Source of the DNA: Clostridium sp.
GTDB lineage: Bacteria; Bacillota; Clostridia; Lachnospirales; Lachnospiraceae
DNA: 64,000 bases
Assembly: GCA_031275405.1 (NCBI GenBank)
Contig: JAISOV010000048.1
Coordinates: 37,635-101,634 of the forward strand
Reading direction: 5' to 3'
The notes beneath the pieces were generated by a model, which saw nothing but the letters and a program-made list of their open reading frames with translations, was not told the origin of the DNA and searched no databases. Shown in pieces: positions 8,995-17,060 of this stretch. The stretch's first letter is position 1. Each line of letters starts with the position of its first letter. A program made the translations under genes and the position numbers.

Positions 8995-10074
8995 TCACTG
9001 AAGCTTCAGATTGTATGTTTTGTAAATAAACCGCACAATCAACAAGACAATCAGAACTATACTTATTGTAAACGTAATGTCTGGTGGAATGTTAAAATAA
9101 GATGTATTCATCTTTATGCTTTCATATATTCCACAGAAAGATAACGTCCACAAAACCAACAACACAGCACCATAAGCGGCTTCCTTTTTCCCCGGAGCCT
9201 GGCGGTGCAAGACTTTTTTTATTGCCGAATACCCTAAAAGTCTAAGGTTATAGATCCCCAGCAGTGTGGTTATGATATAATATCCGTCTGTAGCACCAAA
9301 AACCGATAAATTAACAAATATCATCGATGTATTGCCAATAATCCATACATCAATAAACGTATTATAAACACCACACCGCATCAAGACAATCCCTATAACA
9401 ATTCCTGCCATATGTCCTGCCGCTCCCCCCAGAAGTATGCTGACCTTTTTCAAAGCAGTATTTAAGTTTAATCCTCGGTAGGTCAGAAAAACAGTAGGAT
9501 AAGTAATAAAAAAACCTATCTGAAGGCTGGCAACTGGAACGCCCAATAGTGACGCCGCTATGTAGTGACCAGCTTCATGAAAAAGGTATACAGAAACAGG
9601 TACAATAAACACACATGCTAAAACCATAGGCATCGACAAAGAGTGTATATCAAATTGACGATTTAAAAAGCTCCTGCTATATAAAACAAACCACATCATA
9701 CCAATAATTGATACGAAATATAACAGGTTTTCAAGGTAATTATTTTTATTCGCCTTTTGCTTAATACTGAATTCTTTTTTATATATTATTCTCGCATATG
9801 AGTTTATTTCATTAAATGATCCTTTCGGTTTTTTACTGGTTTTAAAAAAACCTTTTGCATCCATCTGTTTTGCAATTTTTCGATAATCATCCTTCAACAT
9901 ATCAATATCATCCACAATACCTGAATCTATCATTGTTACAAATTCTTTAAAAATGCTTGCCATATTCTTTTTTACATGAATATAGGTATTGGAATCACGG
10001 TCACCAGCTAATAATTTGGAACCAGTGAGGGTAATATTTTTAACACAAACAAATGATTCTCGCAATTCTAACAT
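8995..10074 (-). CDS. M50-type membrane metalloprotease with possible RiPP-recognition N-terminus
   Basis: Predicted intramembrane zinc protease of 359 residues. The zinc motif HEAGH lies at 166-170 inside a membrane segment, and a second metal-ligand candidate is Asp263 in ATDGYY. Six or more hydrophobic segments follow residue 115. The first 80 or so residues (NTYIHV..., then MLKDDYRKIAKQMDAKGFF) look like a PqqD-type winged fold, which would bind the leader peptides; this part is a weak call. M50 proteases of this shape occur beside radical SAM enzymes in epipeptide (YydH) clusters. The start at 10074 follows AGAGGTGA. Likely role: leader removal or peptide processing. Confidence 0.8.
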   Translation of the reverse strand: MLELRESFVCVKNITLTGSKLLAGDRDSNTYIHVKKNMASIFKEFVTMIDSGIVDDIDMLKDDYRKIAKQMDAKGFFKTSKKPKGSFNEINSYARIIYKKEFSIKQKANKNNYLENLLYFVSIIGMMWFVLYSRSFLNRQFDIHSLSMPMVLACVFIVPVSVYLFHEAGHYIAASLLGVPVASLQIGFFITYPTVFLTYRGLNLNTALKKVSILLGGAAGHMAGIVIGIVLMRCGVYNTFIDVWIIGNTSMIFVNLSVFGATDGYYIITTLLGIYNLRLLGYSAIKKVLHRQAPGKKEAAYGAVLLVLWTLSFCGIYESIKMNTSYFNIPPDITFTISIVLIVLLIVRFIYKTYNLKLQ

Positions 10075-10078
10075 TCTA

Positions 10079-11374
10079 TCACCTCTGCTGATGCCGTCTG
10101 CTGATTTTGATAATGGATTCATTAATCCTGACAGAATGCTCTTGATATTGGGTCGCCATAAAACAGATAACCTTTTTTAAAAACAATTTCATAACAAGGC
10201 ACCGTTCAGGTTGCAGTTTGAAATTATTTTCCAATGTCATACCTTTGCAAAATACGCCACATACATTCAGAGCAGGACAATTTTGACATTCTTCAAGATT
10301 ATGCCGTTCTAATGATTTAATCTGCTGAAAGCACTGATTTGCTTCCGCAGCCTGCAAATAATATTCGCTTAAATCAACACTTCTGCTACGTTCGTTGGCA
10401 ATAACATGGCATGGATAGACTTGCAGATCCGGTGTAATAGTTATATTGTAACCAGCACCGCAGCTCGTCGATTGTATTCGCTTGGCTACTAAAAGAATAG
10501 TGGCAATAAAAATATTAGGCATAACGGTTGTTTCCTGTGTAATCAGGCAGTTCAGGCAGTGATCTGCAAGCTCATTACACATTATCTCAAAATTACGCCG
10601 TATCTTATCTTCATTTAAATCTATCTTAGTGTAAGAATCTTCTGTTGTAGCAGCTATCATCTCATACCATAAAATTGGCAGCGATTCAAATTCCTTTGCC
10701 CATCTTGTAATATCGCCTGCCTGGTAGTTCTCTAAATGTACACGACTAAAAGTAAATTGCAATGCTCGTCTTTGACTTGGCATATCTGATAGAAGGTGTA
10801 ATGTATTCTTAACCGCATCATATACGCTTGGAATACCACGTCCATTTCTGAACCGATCATTCAAGCACTTGGGGCCATCAAGACTTGTGCCGAAGCCGAT
10901 CTCATATTTATACATAAACTCCTTAATTTCATCATTCATAATTGTTCCGTTGCTGCTAATCGAAAGGTAAGGAATGTTTGCAGGACTGTAATTACTGTGC
11001 AGATATTCCACAAATCTCCTGATCTCTTGAAAACCAAGCAGAGGCTCACCGCCAAAAAAGCCTATCGTTTTTATTTCACTATGGATCTTAAGCAACAGTT
11101 CAAACGCTTTTATATAATTTTCAGCTGTCAGAGTATTCGTTTCCGAAACTCCATGATAGGTTCCTTGTCCGGCATAACAGTATGAACATTTCAGGTTACA
11201 GGCAGTCGAAGAAAGAAAGACCAAGTCTAATGCCATTCTATTCTTTTCTTTTGGCAGTCGTGCAGAAGCGTAATCCTTTTGCTTTTCAAGATAGGAATGA
11301 TAGCGATCTTTCCCGGTAATAATATAAAGTTTTTCTGCATCAAACCAGATATTCGTGTCCATTTGATGTATCAT
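10079..11374 (-). CDS. Radical SAM/SPASM peptide maturase
   Basis: Iron-sulfur enzyme of 431 residues. The SAM-cluster motif CX3CX2C uses Cys59, 63 and 66 (CNLKCSYC). GGEP at 108-111 binds SAM. The SPASM C-terminus has seven candidate ligands at Cys305, 322, 363, 366, 372, 376 and 392, the pattern of two auxiliary 4Fe-4S clusters. Such enzymes install thioether, C-C or other crosslinks or epimerise residues in peptide precursors. The start overlaps the stop of the upstream gene (ATGA), so the two are translationally coupled. The likely substrates are the two CC-ending peptides encoded downstream. The exact chemistry cannot be deduced here. Confidence 0.93.
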   Translation of the reverse strand: MIHQMDTNIWFDAEKLYIITGKDRYHSYLEKQKDYASARLPKEKNRMALDLVFLSSTACNLKCSYCYAGQGTYHGVSETNTLTAENYIKAFELLLKIHSEIKTIGFFGGEPLLGFQEIRRFVEYLHSNYSPANIPYLSISSNGTIMNDEIKEFMYKYEIGFGTSLDGPKCLNDRFRNGRGIPSVYDAVKNTLHLLSDMPSQRRALQFTFSRVHLENYQAGDITRWAKEFESLPILWYEMIAATTEDSYTKIDLNEDKIRRNFEIMCNELADHCLNCLITQETTVMPNIFIATILLVAKRIQSTSCGAGYNITITPDLQVYPCHVIANERSRSVDLSEYYLQAAEANQCFQQIKSLERHNLEECQNCPALNVCGVFCKGMTLENNFKLQPERCLVMKLFLKKVICFMATQYQEHSVRINESIIKISRRHQQR

Positions 11375-12366
11375 TGGTACCACCCTTTCTTTAACTTATC
11401 TTCCAGATCATTCATAGAAGATATTTCCTTTTCTGATATATCCGCCATAATCTCTGAAATTTGACGAAACAAAGCCTGATCAAAGCATTTCCTGCTATTC
11501 TGATAAAAGCGAATTGACCGTCCTACTTCTCTCCATCCATTGCCGCAGATTGCCAGATTCTGAACACACATATCCAGATCCACGTTTTTTGCTATAAAGC
11601 TGTTTTTCAAAGCAGCAGCAAAATCCTGTCTGTAAAAACCTATGGAACCGCTATTCATTGATGCTGCAAAAATATACTGTTTCAAATAATCTTTCTTCGT
11701 GAAAACTTGTCCAACATCATTGGCATAGTCCTGTAATTGTTCTAAAAAAAAAGAGTAAAATTGAGGGCCGCTGGAACATTGCGTGTTTTCGTAAACTCTG
11801 TTTTTATCCACCAGAAAGCGACTAACTGTTTCGTTTAAGAGAAAGAGAATTTCCTCTTCCTTTAACCTCAAAGTTTGTCTGGCCAGTTTTACAAGATAAA
11901 CCGGTTGCTCAAGGGGTAGCGTATACAGGGTTGAATAATAATTGAAATCTTCCCAGGTTATTTCAAAAACTTTTTTTTCCTCAATACCTTCACCAGCCAC
12001 TTCTAAAATAATTATATTGTCATCTATATGTCTTATTGCAAAGGCTGAGTAAAAAGGAAACAGATGCCTGACATGAATCTTAGGTTTGCTATTCCTTTCA
12101 AGGACGGATTTTGGCATCAAGACTATATAAGACCCAAGATCCTGCTCATCCTTTTTTAATTGGTGGATGGACGACAAGCTGTATCTTATTTTTAACCGGT
12201 CAAGAAAAAATAAGGAATCCAGAAATCCTCTGCCGTCATTGATCCGAATCAGCTCCTTATCATAACTGATCGTTCTAAAATTATTTGCCAGTCCATTCGA
12301 TAGAATTATCATATTGATGTTTATGCCATCAACTTTTGTGTGAATCATATGAAAGAAGCAATCCAT
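11371..12366 (-). CDS. BtrH/DUF4872-like protein, possible carrier-dependent acyltransferase
   Basis: Protein of 331 residues with no membrane segment, first gene of the operon. Its C-terminal half (SIGFYRQDFAAAL, then GNGWREVGRSI and ISEIMADISEKE) follows the layout of DUF4872 as found in butirosin BtrH. The middle stretch AIRHIDDNIIILEVAG fits the second half of a BtrH N-terminal domain. BtrH transfers an acyl group from a carrier protein to an antibiotic. The N-terminal His-Cys pair usual in BtrH is not obvious here, so the family call is tentative. If correct, it would pair with the ligase-carrier fusion at the other end of the operon. The start follows GGGGGAG. Confidence 0.5.
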   Translation of the reverse strand: MDCFFHMIHTKVDGININMIILSNGLANNFRTISYDKELIRINDGRGFLDSLFFLDRLKIRYSLSSIHQLKKDEQDLGSYIVLMPKSVLERNSKPKIHVRHLFPFYSAFAIRHIDDNIIILEVAGEGIEEKKVFEITWEDFNYYSTLYTLPLEQPVYLVKLARQTLRLKEEEILFLLNETVSRFLVDKNRVYENTQCSSGPQFYSFFLEQLQDYANDVGQVFTKKDYLKQYIFAASMNSGSIGFYRQDFAAALKNSFIAKNVDLDMCVQNLAICGNGWREVGRSIRFYQNSRKCFDQALFRQISEIMADISEKEISSMNDLEDKLKKGWYQ

Positions 12367-12413
12367 ATTCTCTCCCCCCCTGACAGCAGAGTTTTTTCTA
12401 AGCTATCATAAAC

Positions 12414-12473
12414 ATGATAATGCACTTCCAGGATTTCTTACAAGTGTTTTGGCATAAATGGTAAAATGATGTC
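12414..12473 (-). promoter_or_regulatory. Promoter and putative LytTR operator of the RiPP operon
   Basis: On the minus strand, TTGTAA (12443-12438) and TATCAT (12419-12414) are 18 nt apart. Just upstream lies the block GACATCATTTTACCATTTAT (12473-12454). The same arrangement, nearly base for base, precedes the LytTR regulator gene. The block position directly upstream of a weak -35 is what is expected for an activator such as a LytTR protein. The operator call is inference. Confidence 0.6.
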
Positions 12474-12596
12474 CGGTTTTTGAATATCAGGAAATAAATG
12501 GAAGAAGTCAGAATCATAAAATCCAGAAATCGACCTGTTTGTGCCCGTCTGCAAGGTCAAAGTTTCGCTTGAGAAAATATGGAGGGCATACGCTTT
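12414..12596. repeat. Imperfect direct repeat, copy A (promoter region)
   Basis: About 180 nt closely similar, in the same orientation, to 15240-15427. The shared parts are the promoter and operator block and a distal part that on the minus strand would read KAYALHI.SSE.L.LQ....NR in both copies. Most base differences in the distal part fall in third codon positions. An 83-codon minus-strand frame (12689-12438) covers it, but its stop overlaps the -35 box and it has no ribosome site I trust. Confidence 0.75.
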
Positions 12597-13005
12597 TTGC
12601 ATAAGCCATGGCAGACGGCATACGCTGCCCATGTTTCGATCAGCGCTTTGCATCAGATGTTCCATACCGCCATATGTTACTTCACACAAAACGCTGGGGA
12701 AATAGGGGGGACAGGAAATATATACTATATATTAGCTGTTGTCCGGTTGGCCGCACCGAGCGGCAATATGCTGTTCACGTCTCCAGCTTGCCGTTCACGT
12801 CAAAGTCTTGACGTGAGCAATTTGATGTTCGATAATAGCAGACAAGAAGCGACTGATCTCCGATCGGGACAGCCCTTAACGAAAACCGGAAAAGAACGTG
12901 CGGAAGCGCAAAGCAAACCAGGAAACCAAGGTCTTTTCATAACGTTCCGTGTCCCGGATGAAAGGAAAAGAACGGCTGTCATCATGAAACGTGAGGTGCC
13001 TGTCC
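12597..13005. other. Intergenic region before ABC exporter genes
   Basis: No gene supported. The stretch contains short palindromes around GGCAGACGGCATACGCTGCC (12613-12632) and probably the promoter of the plus-strand ABC pair, but I could not find a convincing -35/-10 pair or a copy of the LytTR block. Confidence 0.4.
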
Positions 13006-13668
13006 ATGCCCAGAAAAGAATTAAAGATGGATATTGGTTATCAGAACCATATTTTATATGAAGACGTCAGAATTGCCGTTCCCGAAAATGGCATAGTGTC
13101 TATCCTCGGCGATAACGGCAGCGGAAAATCAACCTTGTATAAGACTTTACTGGGGATCATCCCTCCTGTGAAGGGTGAAGTACCCAAAGACCTGGCAGGG
13201 CAGATCGCCGTCGTATCCGATTACGTGCATCTCCCGGAAGAAGTCACGGTACGGGATATTCTTTGCCTGCTCGGGCCTGAGAAAGTAAGCGCTGCCGAAA
13301 AAAACCATTCTGATCTTCATTCCTATATCATGCAGTATCAGACGCAAGGAATCGCCACTTTAAGCTCCGGCCAGAGAAGGATCGTGGAGATCTACGCGGT
13401 ATTGGCTTCCGGAAAAAAAGTCATTGTCTTGGATGAGGCGACGAATTCCCTTGATGTCAGCAACCGGCAGCTGTTTTTAACCTATGTAAAAAAACTGTCC
13501 GAGGGAAACATCCTCTTTTTCCATACGTCCCACGAAATCCACGATGCTGTTTTCCTGGGCGGCACAGTATACGCGCTGTTTCCGTCTGCCCGCGCTGTCC
13601 GGCAGTTTACGGGGGAATTGACGGGCGACAGCCTGTATCGTTTCCTAGGATATGGGGTGAAGGCATGA
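13006..13668 (+). CDS. ABC transporter ATP-binding protein
   Basis: ATPase of 220 residues, short for the family. Walker A GDNGSGKST, signature LSSGQRR, Walker B VIVLDEATNSLD and the switch histidine in HTSHE are present. The start at 13006 was chosen because GAGGTG lies 7 nt upstream; a GTG 15 nt earlier is possible. Its end overlaps the permease start (ATGA). Such small ATPase plus ABC-2 permease pairs beside a LytTR regulator often give self-immunity to, or export of, a peptide. With the RiPP operon next door and a shared promoter sequence, that is the most likely role here. Confidence 0.9.
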   Translation: MPRKELKMDIGYQNHILYEDVRIAVPENGIVSILGDNGSGKSTLYKTLLGIIPPVKGEVPKDLAGQIAVVSDYVHLPEEVTVRDILCLLGPEKVSAAEKNHSDLHSYIMQYQTQGIATLSSGQRRIVEIYAVLASGKKVIVLDEATNSLDVSNRQLFLTYVKKLSEGNILFFHTSHEIHDAVFLGGTVYALFPSARAVRQFTGELTGDSLYRFLGYGVKA

Positions 13669-14423
13669 GAGAACTCTTTCTTTTCCAAATGAAGCGATTA
13701 AAAAACAGAAAAATCCTGCTCCTGCTGCCCATTCTCTTGCTGGTGATCGGGGCTATGGGGCTTGTACTGGGGATCCTGTTTTATGGACAGGACGCCTCGC
13801 CTAAAATGTGGCTCGTAAGCGTTTACAATTCCTATACGCAGTTTACCTTTCTTTTTATGATCTATGTTTTTGTATCGACGTTTTCAGATGATTTCGCAAA
13901 AGGGATCTATGCCTTTATGAAGCAGGTCGGATACCCGTTGAACCAATGTATCTTTACAAAGGCGATCGCAATGTATCTGGTATCGTTCCTGGGAACCAAT
14001 TTGTTTCTTATTATGACGAATATCATGAGCGGCAATACCGATGATCCGTATTTGCTCATGATCCTGGTGTCCGTGAATCTGAGCCTGATATTTATCATCC
14101 TGTTCGCAATCGTGCTTTCGCTGCTCGTCAAGAAAACCCTGGCCGCCACGCTGACCGGCTACGGCCTGTTCCTGCTGATGGACGTCCTGAATTTTGTCGG
14201 TTTCGGTCTTACGAATCCTTCCGACGGAAACAGCATATCATCCGTTGCCATCCGTGTCTTGGCCGGCCAGCCTTTAGACCATTATTCGCTGAGCCGCATG
14301 AATCTTGACTTTGAAAAGTATGGTTTCCTTTACGCAACCATACCCGTCCTGGCGTGGGTGCTTGTGCTGCTGCTGGCAGTGATGTTTCTTGTAAAAAAGG
14401 AGACGGACAGAAATGAAATATAA
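13665..14423 (+). CDS. ABC-2-type transporter permease
   Basis: Membrane protein of 252 residues with about six hydrophobic segments (roughly 17-38, 57-74, 105-120, 132-157, 163-185 and 225-245), ending with a short basic tail. It overlaps the ATPase gene by 4 nt and forms a two-gene unit with it. The sequence itself does not show a substrate. The next gene, the LytTR regulator, converges on it with only 41 nt between the stops. Confidence 0.85.
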   Translation: MRELFLFQMKRLKNRKILLLLPILLLVIGAMGLVLGILFYGQDASPKMWLVSVYNSYTQFTFLFMIYVFVSTFSDDFAKGIYAFMKQVGYPLNQCIFTKAIAMYLVSFLGTNLFLIMTNIMSGNTDDPYLLMILVSVNLSLIFIILFAIVLSLLVKKTLAATLTGYGLFLLMDVLNFVGFGLTNPSDGNSISSVAIRVLAGQPLDHYSLSRMNLDFEKYGFLYATIPVLAWVLVLLLAVMFLVKKETDRNEI

Positions 14424-14464
14424 GACGCTTGGGTTTACCCTTCCATAAGAAAGGCGTCAAATAT

Positions 14465-15199
14465 TTATATCACCTTCTCCCAGGCATCATTAGAATATAC
14501 TTCCAAAAGACGATTGATATATTTCCGGCCGACCGGCAGGCTCAGCACCTCATTATTTTTTATCAGACTTACCGAATACGGATAGGTTTTTTTAACGCTT
14601 TCGATTTTTTCGATAGAAATGATGTACGACCTGTGGACTTGAATAAAACAGTCTGTATCCAACATCGTCTGTACTCTGCCGAGTGTTCCCCGAAAACTTA
14701 CCTCGCCTTGCCGGGTATGGCACGTCACCGTATGGTCTGTTATTTCCACATACACGAGGTCGTCTTGACGGACATTGATCACGCGTCCCTCCGTCGTGAT
14801 CCTGATATTGTTCCGCTTTCCCTGCCGTCTGGCGAGCCTGTCCAGAAACAGACCGAGTCTCCCATCATCAACGGGCTTCTGTAGAAACCCCATTGCTTCT
14901 ACCAGATAGCCATCAGCGGCCCGACGGGAATCGGCCGCCACAAATATGATCGGTATCGAACTGCTTATCTTCCTGATTTTTTTCGCCAAAGCGATTCCAT
15001 CCATGACTTCCTCGCCCAGAAAAACATCCAGGAATACCACATCCATATCCTCATGAACTGCCATATAATCAAGTAACGCTTGAGGCGATGCAAAGTAATA
15101 ATCCAAGACGCTGATTTTTCTGGAAGACGCCCATTTGGTTACTGATGTTTTCAATGTTTCGCTCCAATATCGTTCCCTTTCACAGACCGCAACCTTCAT
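14465..15199 (-). CDS. LytTR-family response regulator
   Basis: Two-domain regulator of 244 residues. The N-terminal half is a receiver domain (MKVAVCERERYW..., with the phospho-acceptor aspartate in VVFLDVFLG, and a lysine in FLQKP). The C-terminal half is a LytTR DNA-binding domain with VYVEITDHTVTCHT and FIQVHRSYIISIEKI. No histidine kinase gene adjoins it, so the partner kinase is elsewhere or the protein works without one. The open frame continues upstream for 86 codons into the repeat region; the start at 15199 follows AGGTGG and matches the domain start. Its promoter is a near copy of the RiPP operon promoter, so it probably controls both. Confidence 0.92.
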   Translation of the reverse strand: MKVAVCERERYWSETLKTSVTKWASSRKISVLDYYFASPQALLDYMAVHEDMDVVFLDVFLGEEVMDGIALAKKIRKISSSIPIIFVAADSRRAADGYLVEAMGFLQKPVDDGRLGLFLDRLARRQGKRNNIRITTEGRVINVRQDDLVYVEITDHTVTCHTRQGEVSFRGTLGRVQTMLDTDCFIQVHRSYIISIEKIESVKKTYPYSVSLIKNNEVLSLPVGRKYINRLLEVYSNDAWEKVI

Positions 15200-15239
15200 T
15201 TTCCCATACCACCTTATCGCTTTCTGGACTATAGCTGAT

Positions 15240-15299
15240 ATGATAAGGCACTTTAAGGATTTCTTACAAGTGTTTGGGGATAAATGGTCAAATGATGTC
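15240..15299 (-). promoter_or_regulatory. Promoter and putative LytTR operator of the LytTR gene
   Basis: TTGTAA (15269-15264) and TATCAT (15245-15240) are 18 nt apart on the minus strand, preceded by GACATCATTTGACCATTTAT (15299-15280). Spacing and sequence match the promoter of the RiPP operon, suggesting autoregulation plus co-regulation. Confidence 0.6.
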
Positions 15300-15427
15300 G
15301 AATTTTTGATAATCATTCCGGCAATCCACTGAAACGAGCCAACAGAATAACATCTAGGAACCGGCCTGTTCATGTCTATTTGCAGGGCCAAAGCTTCGCT
15401 GGATGGAATGTGGAGAGCGTATGCCTT
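15240..15427. repeat. Imperfect direct repeat, copy B (promoter region)
   Basis: Second copy of the element at 12414-12596. Here the distal part reads through in frame into the LytTR gene without a stop, unlike copy A, which ends in a stop at its promoter. Confidence 0.75.
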
Positions 15428-15497
15428 TTCTCCAGAAGTCTCTCCGCAGCTTTCCATAAGTTTTTGACATCCATTTCCAGATCCATGCGCCTGTAAT

Positions 15498-15576
15498 CGT
15501 TGCTACTCAGCACACACGCAGCCCTCGTAATTTTGTGCAAAATTACTCCGCTGGATATTCCTGCTGAGCAGCAACG
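15498..15576. repeat. Nested inverted repeat, REP/MITE-like
   Basis: Outer arms of 15 nt (CGTTGCTACTCAGCA and TGCTGAGCAGCAACG, one mismatched pair) enclose an inner perfect 9-bp hairpin, GTAATTTTG with CAAAATTAC. The compact symmetrical layout of 79 nt in an intergenic gap suggests a small mobile or dispersed palindromic element. No second copy was found in this window. The rest of the 15428-15613 gap holds no gene. Confidence 0.55.
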
Positions 15577-15613
15577 AACAGTAACCCTTTCCCCATACAC
15601 GTTGACGAATGGA

Positions 15614-16960
15614 CTAATTCAGTTTGATCTTGCTTTCCAGTTCCGCCTGGCATTCGTCAAGCGCTTCCTGTGCGGTCTTTGAACCGGAGAGCGCGTTGTT
15701 CAGGTGCTTCGCTATGATCTCCTGCATTTCCGACTGCTGCTTTACGACCGGCGGCGTAACCAGATAATCCAATGACGTGAATACGGCGTCGCGGTTATCC
15801 GGCGGCGTGATCTGCAGATACGCGTCCAGAATATCCTGATACGTCACGGGAGGAAGTTCCCAGCTCGCTTCGACGCGGATCGCGGCGGCTTCTTTGCTTC
15901 CCGCCAGGAACGCGGCAAGTTTCGCGGCGGCTTCGGGATATTTCGTTTCGCTGTTCACGACATAAGCGTTGGAGAAGAAATGCGTCGCTTTGGCCGTGTT
16001 GCCCGGTTCTACGGCGACATCCCAAGCAAAATCGCAGTTGTCCGTAAAGTCCGAAAAAGCCCAGATGCCCGTGACGATCATGCCCAGACGTCCGGATTTG
16101 AACAGATCCCAGTCGCCCATGCCGCCCATCTGCGCATCGGAAGGCATGACGTTGCTGTCATTTACCCATCCGGCCATGATTTCCAGCGTCTCGACGTTCT
16201 GCGGCAGGTTGACCGTAAAACTCGTGCCGTCGTCGCTCATCATGCTCCCGCCGTTCTGCTTTACGCCCTTATAGAACTCGGTGAAGCTGATGGGGCGGTA
16301 GTAGCCATAAATATCGTCGCCCAAAGCGCGAATCTTCTTGGCGGCGTCAAGCATTTCCTCCCACGTCCAGTCGTTGGTCGGGTAAGCGATCTGTGCCTGG
16401 TCGAACAAAGCCTTGTTGTAAATCAGTACGACGTTCGAGAAGGAGTTGGGTATGCCGTACTGTTTGCCCTGATACTGGAACGCTTCCAGCGCGGTCTGGT
16501 TGAAGCCCGATGTATCGCCTATCAGGCCGCCTATGTCCAGAAGCACGTTTTCCGACGCGTAGGACACGAAATTCTCAAAGTTCAGCTCGTAAACGTCCGC
16601 CGCCGACCCGCCGACCACTTTCGTCTGGAGCTGCGTGAAGTAATCGTCATAGCCGAAACTTTGCAGCTCGACCGTGATGTCCGGGTTCTGGACGTTAAAC
16701 TCCGCGATCATCGACTTTAAGGCTTCCTCGGTCGAGCCGCTGCCGGAGAACTGGTCAAGCCGTATGGTTACTTTTTCGGCCTGCTCAGGCGCGGCCTGTT
16801 CAGACGCGGCCTGCTCGCTCTGGCTTGCCGCCACGCTCGCGCCCGAGGTTTCTTCGGCGCTGCCGCCGGTCTCTTGCGCGGAGCAGGCTGCCAGCATTGC
16901 CGCAGCGCAGACCAGTGATACTGCGGAACCCAAAATCTTTCTTACCCTCTTTGCCTTCAT
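15614..16960 (-). CDS. ABC sugar transporter solute-binding lipoprotein
   Basis: Extracellular sugar-binding lipoprotein of 448 residues, family 1 type. The signal peptide ends in the lipobox LAAC, followed by a Ser/Glu/Ala-rich linker to about residue 60. The mature part starts VTIRLDQFSGSG and contains WTWEEMLDAAKKI, typical of this family. The start follows TAGGAGGG. No permease adjoins it; the LacI gene is immediately upstream. It may feed the permease pair at 20.6-22.4 kb or a distant one. Confidence 0.92.
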   Translation of the reverse strand: MKAKRVRKILGSAVSLVCAAAMLAACSAQETGGSAEETSGASVAASQSEQAASEQAAPEQAEKVTIRLDQFSGSGSTEEALKSMIAEFNVQNPDITVELQSFGYDDYFTQLQTKVVGGSAADVYELNFENFVSYASENVLLDIGGLIGDTSGFNQTALEAFQYQGKQYGIPNSFSNVVLIYNKALFDQAQIAYPTNDWTWEEMLDAAKKIRALGDDIYGYYRPISFTEFYKGVKQNGGSMMSDDGTSFTVNLPQNVETLEIMAGWVNDSNVMPSDAQMGGMGDWDLFKSGRLGMIVTGIWAFSDFTDNCDFAWDVAVEPGNTAKATHFFSNAYVVNSETKYPEAAAKLAAFLAGSKEAAAIRVEASWELPPVTYQDILDAYLQITPPDNRDAVFTSLDYLVTPPVVKQQSEMQEIIAKHLNNALSGSKTAQEALDECQAELESKIKLN

Positions 16961-17022
16961 GTTGATTCCCTCCTAAAATGAAGATAATATTTTGCCTTGC
17001 TGCTTCCCACGTCACTCATTAG

Positions 17023-17034
17023 TTATACGCTTAA
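17023..17034. promoter_or_regulatory. Possible LacI-type operator before the solute-binding protein gene
   Basis: TTATACGCTTAA is an imperfect palindrome around CG in the 100-nt gap between the lacI-type gene and the binding-protein gene. It resembles the clearer TTAATCGATTAA site at the regulator's own promoter. Weak call. Confidence 0.35.
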
Positions 17035-17060
17035 CCACCGATAGGTAAGACCCTCCAAAA

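Noticed and set aside
12438..12689. 83-codon minus-strand frame over repeat copy A as a gene
   Set aside because: Ends inside the -35 box and lacks a ribosome site; kept only as a note on the third-position pattern.
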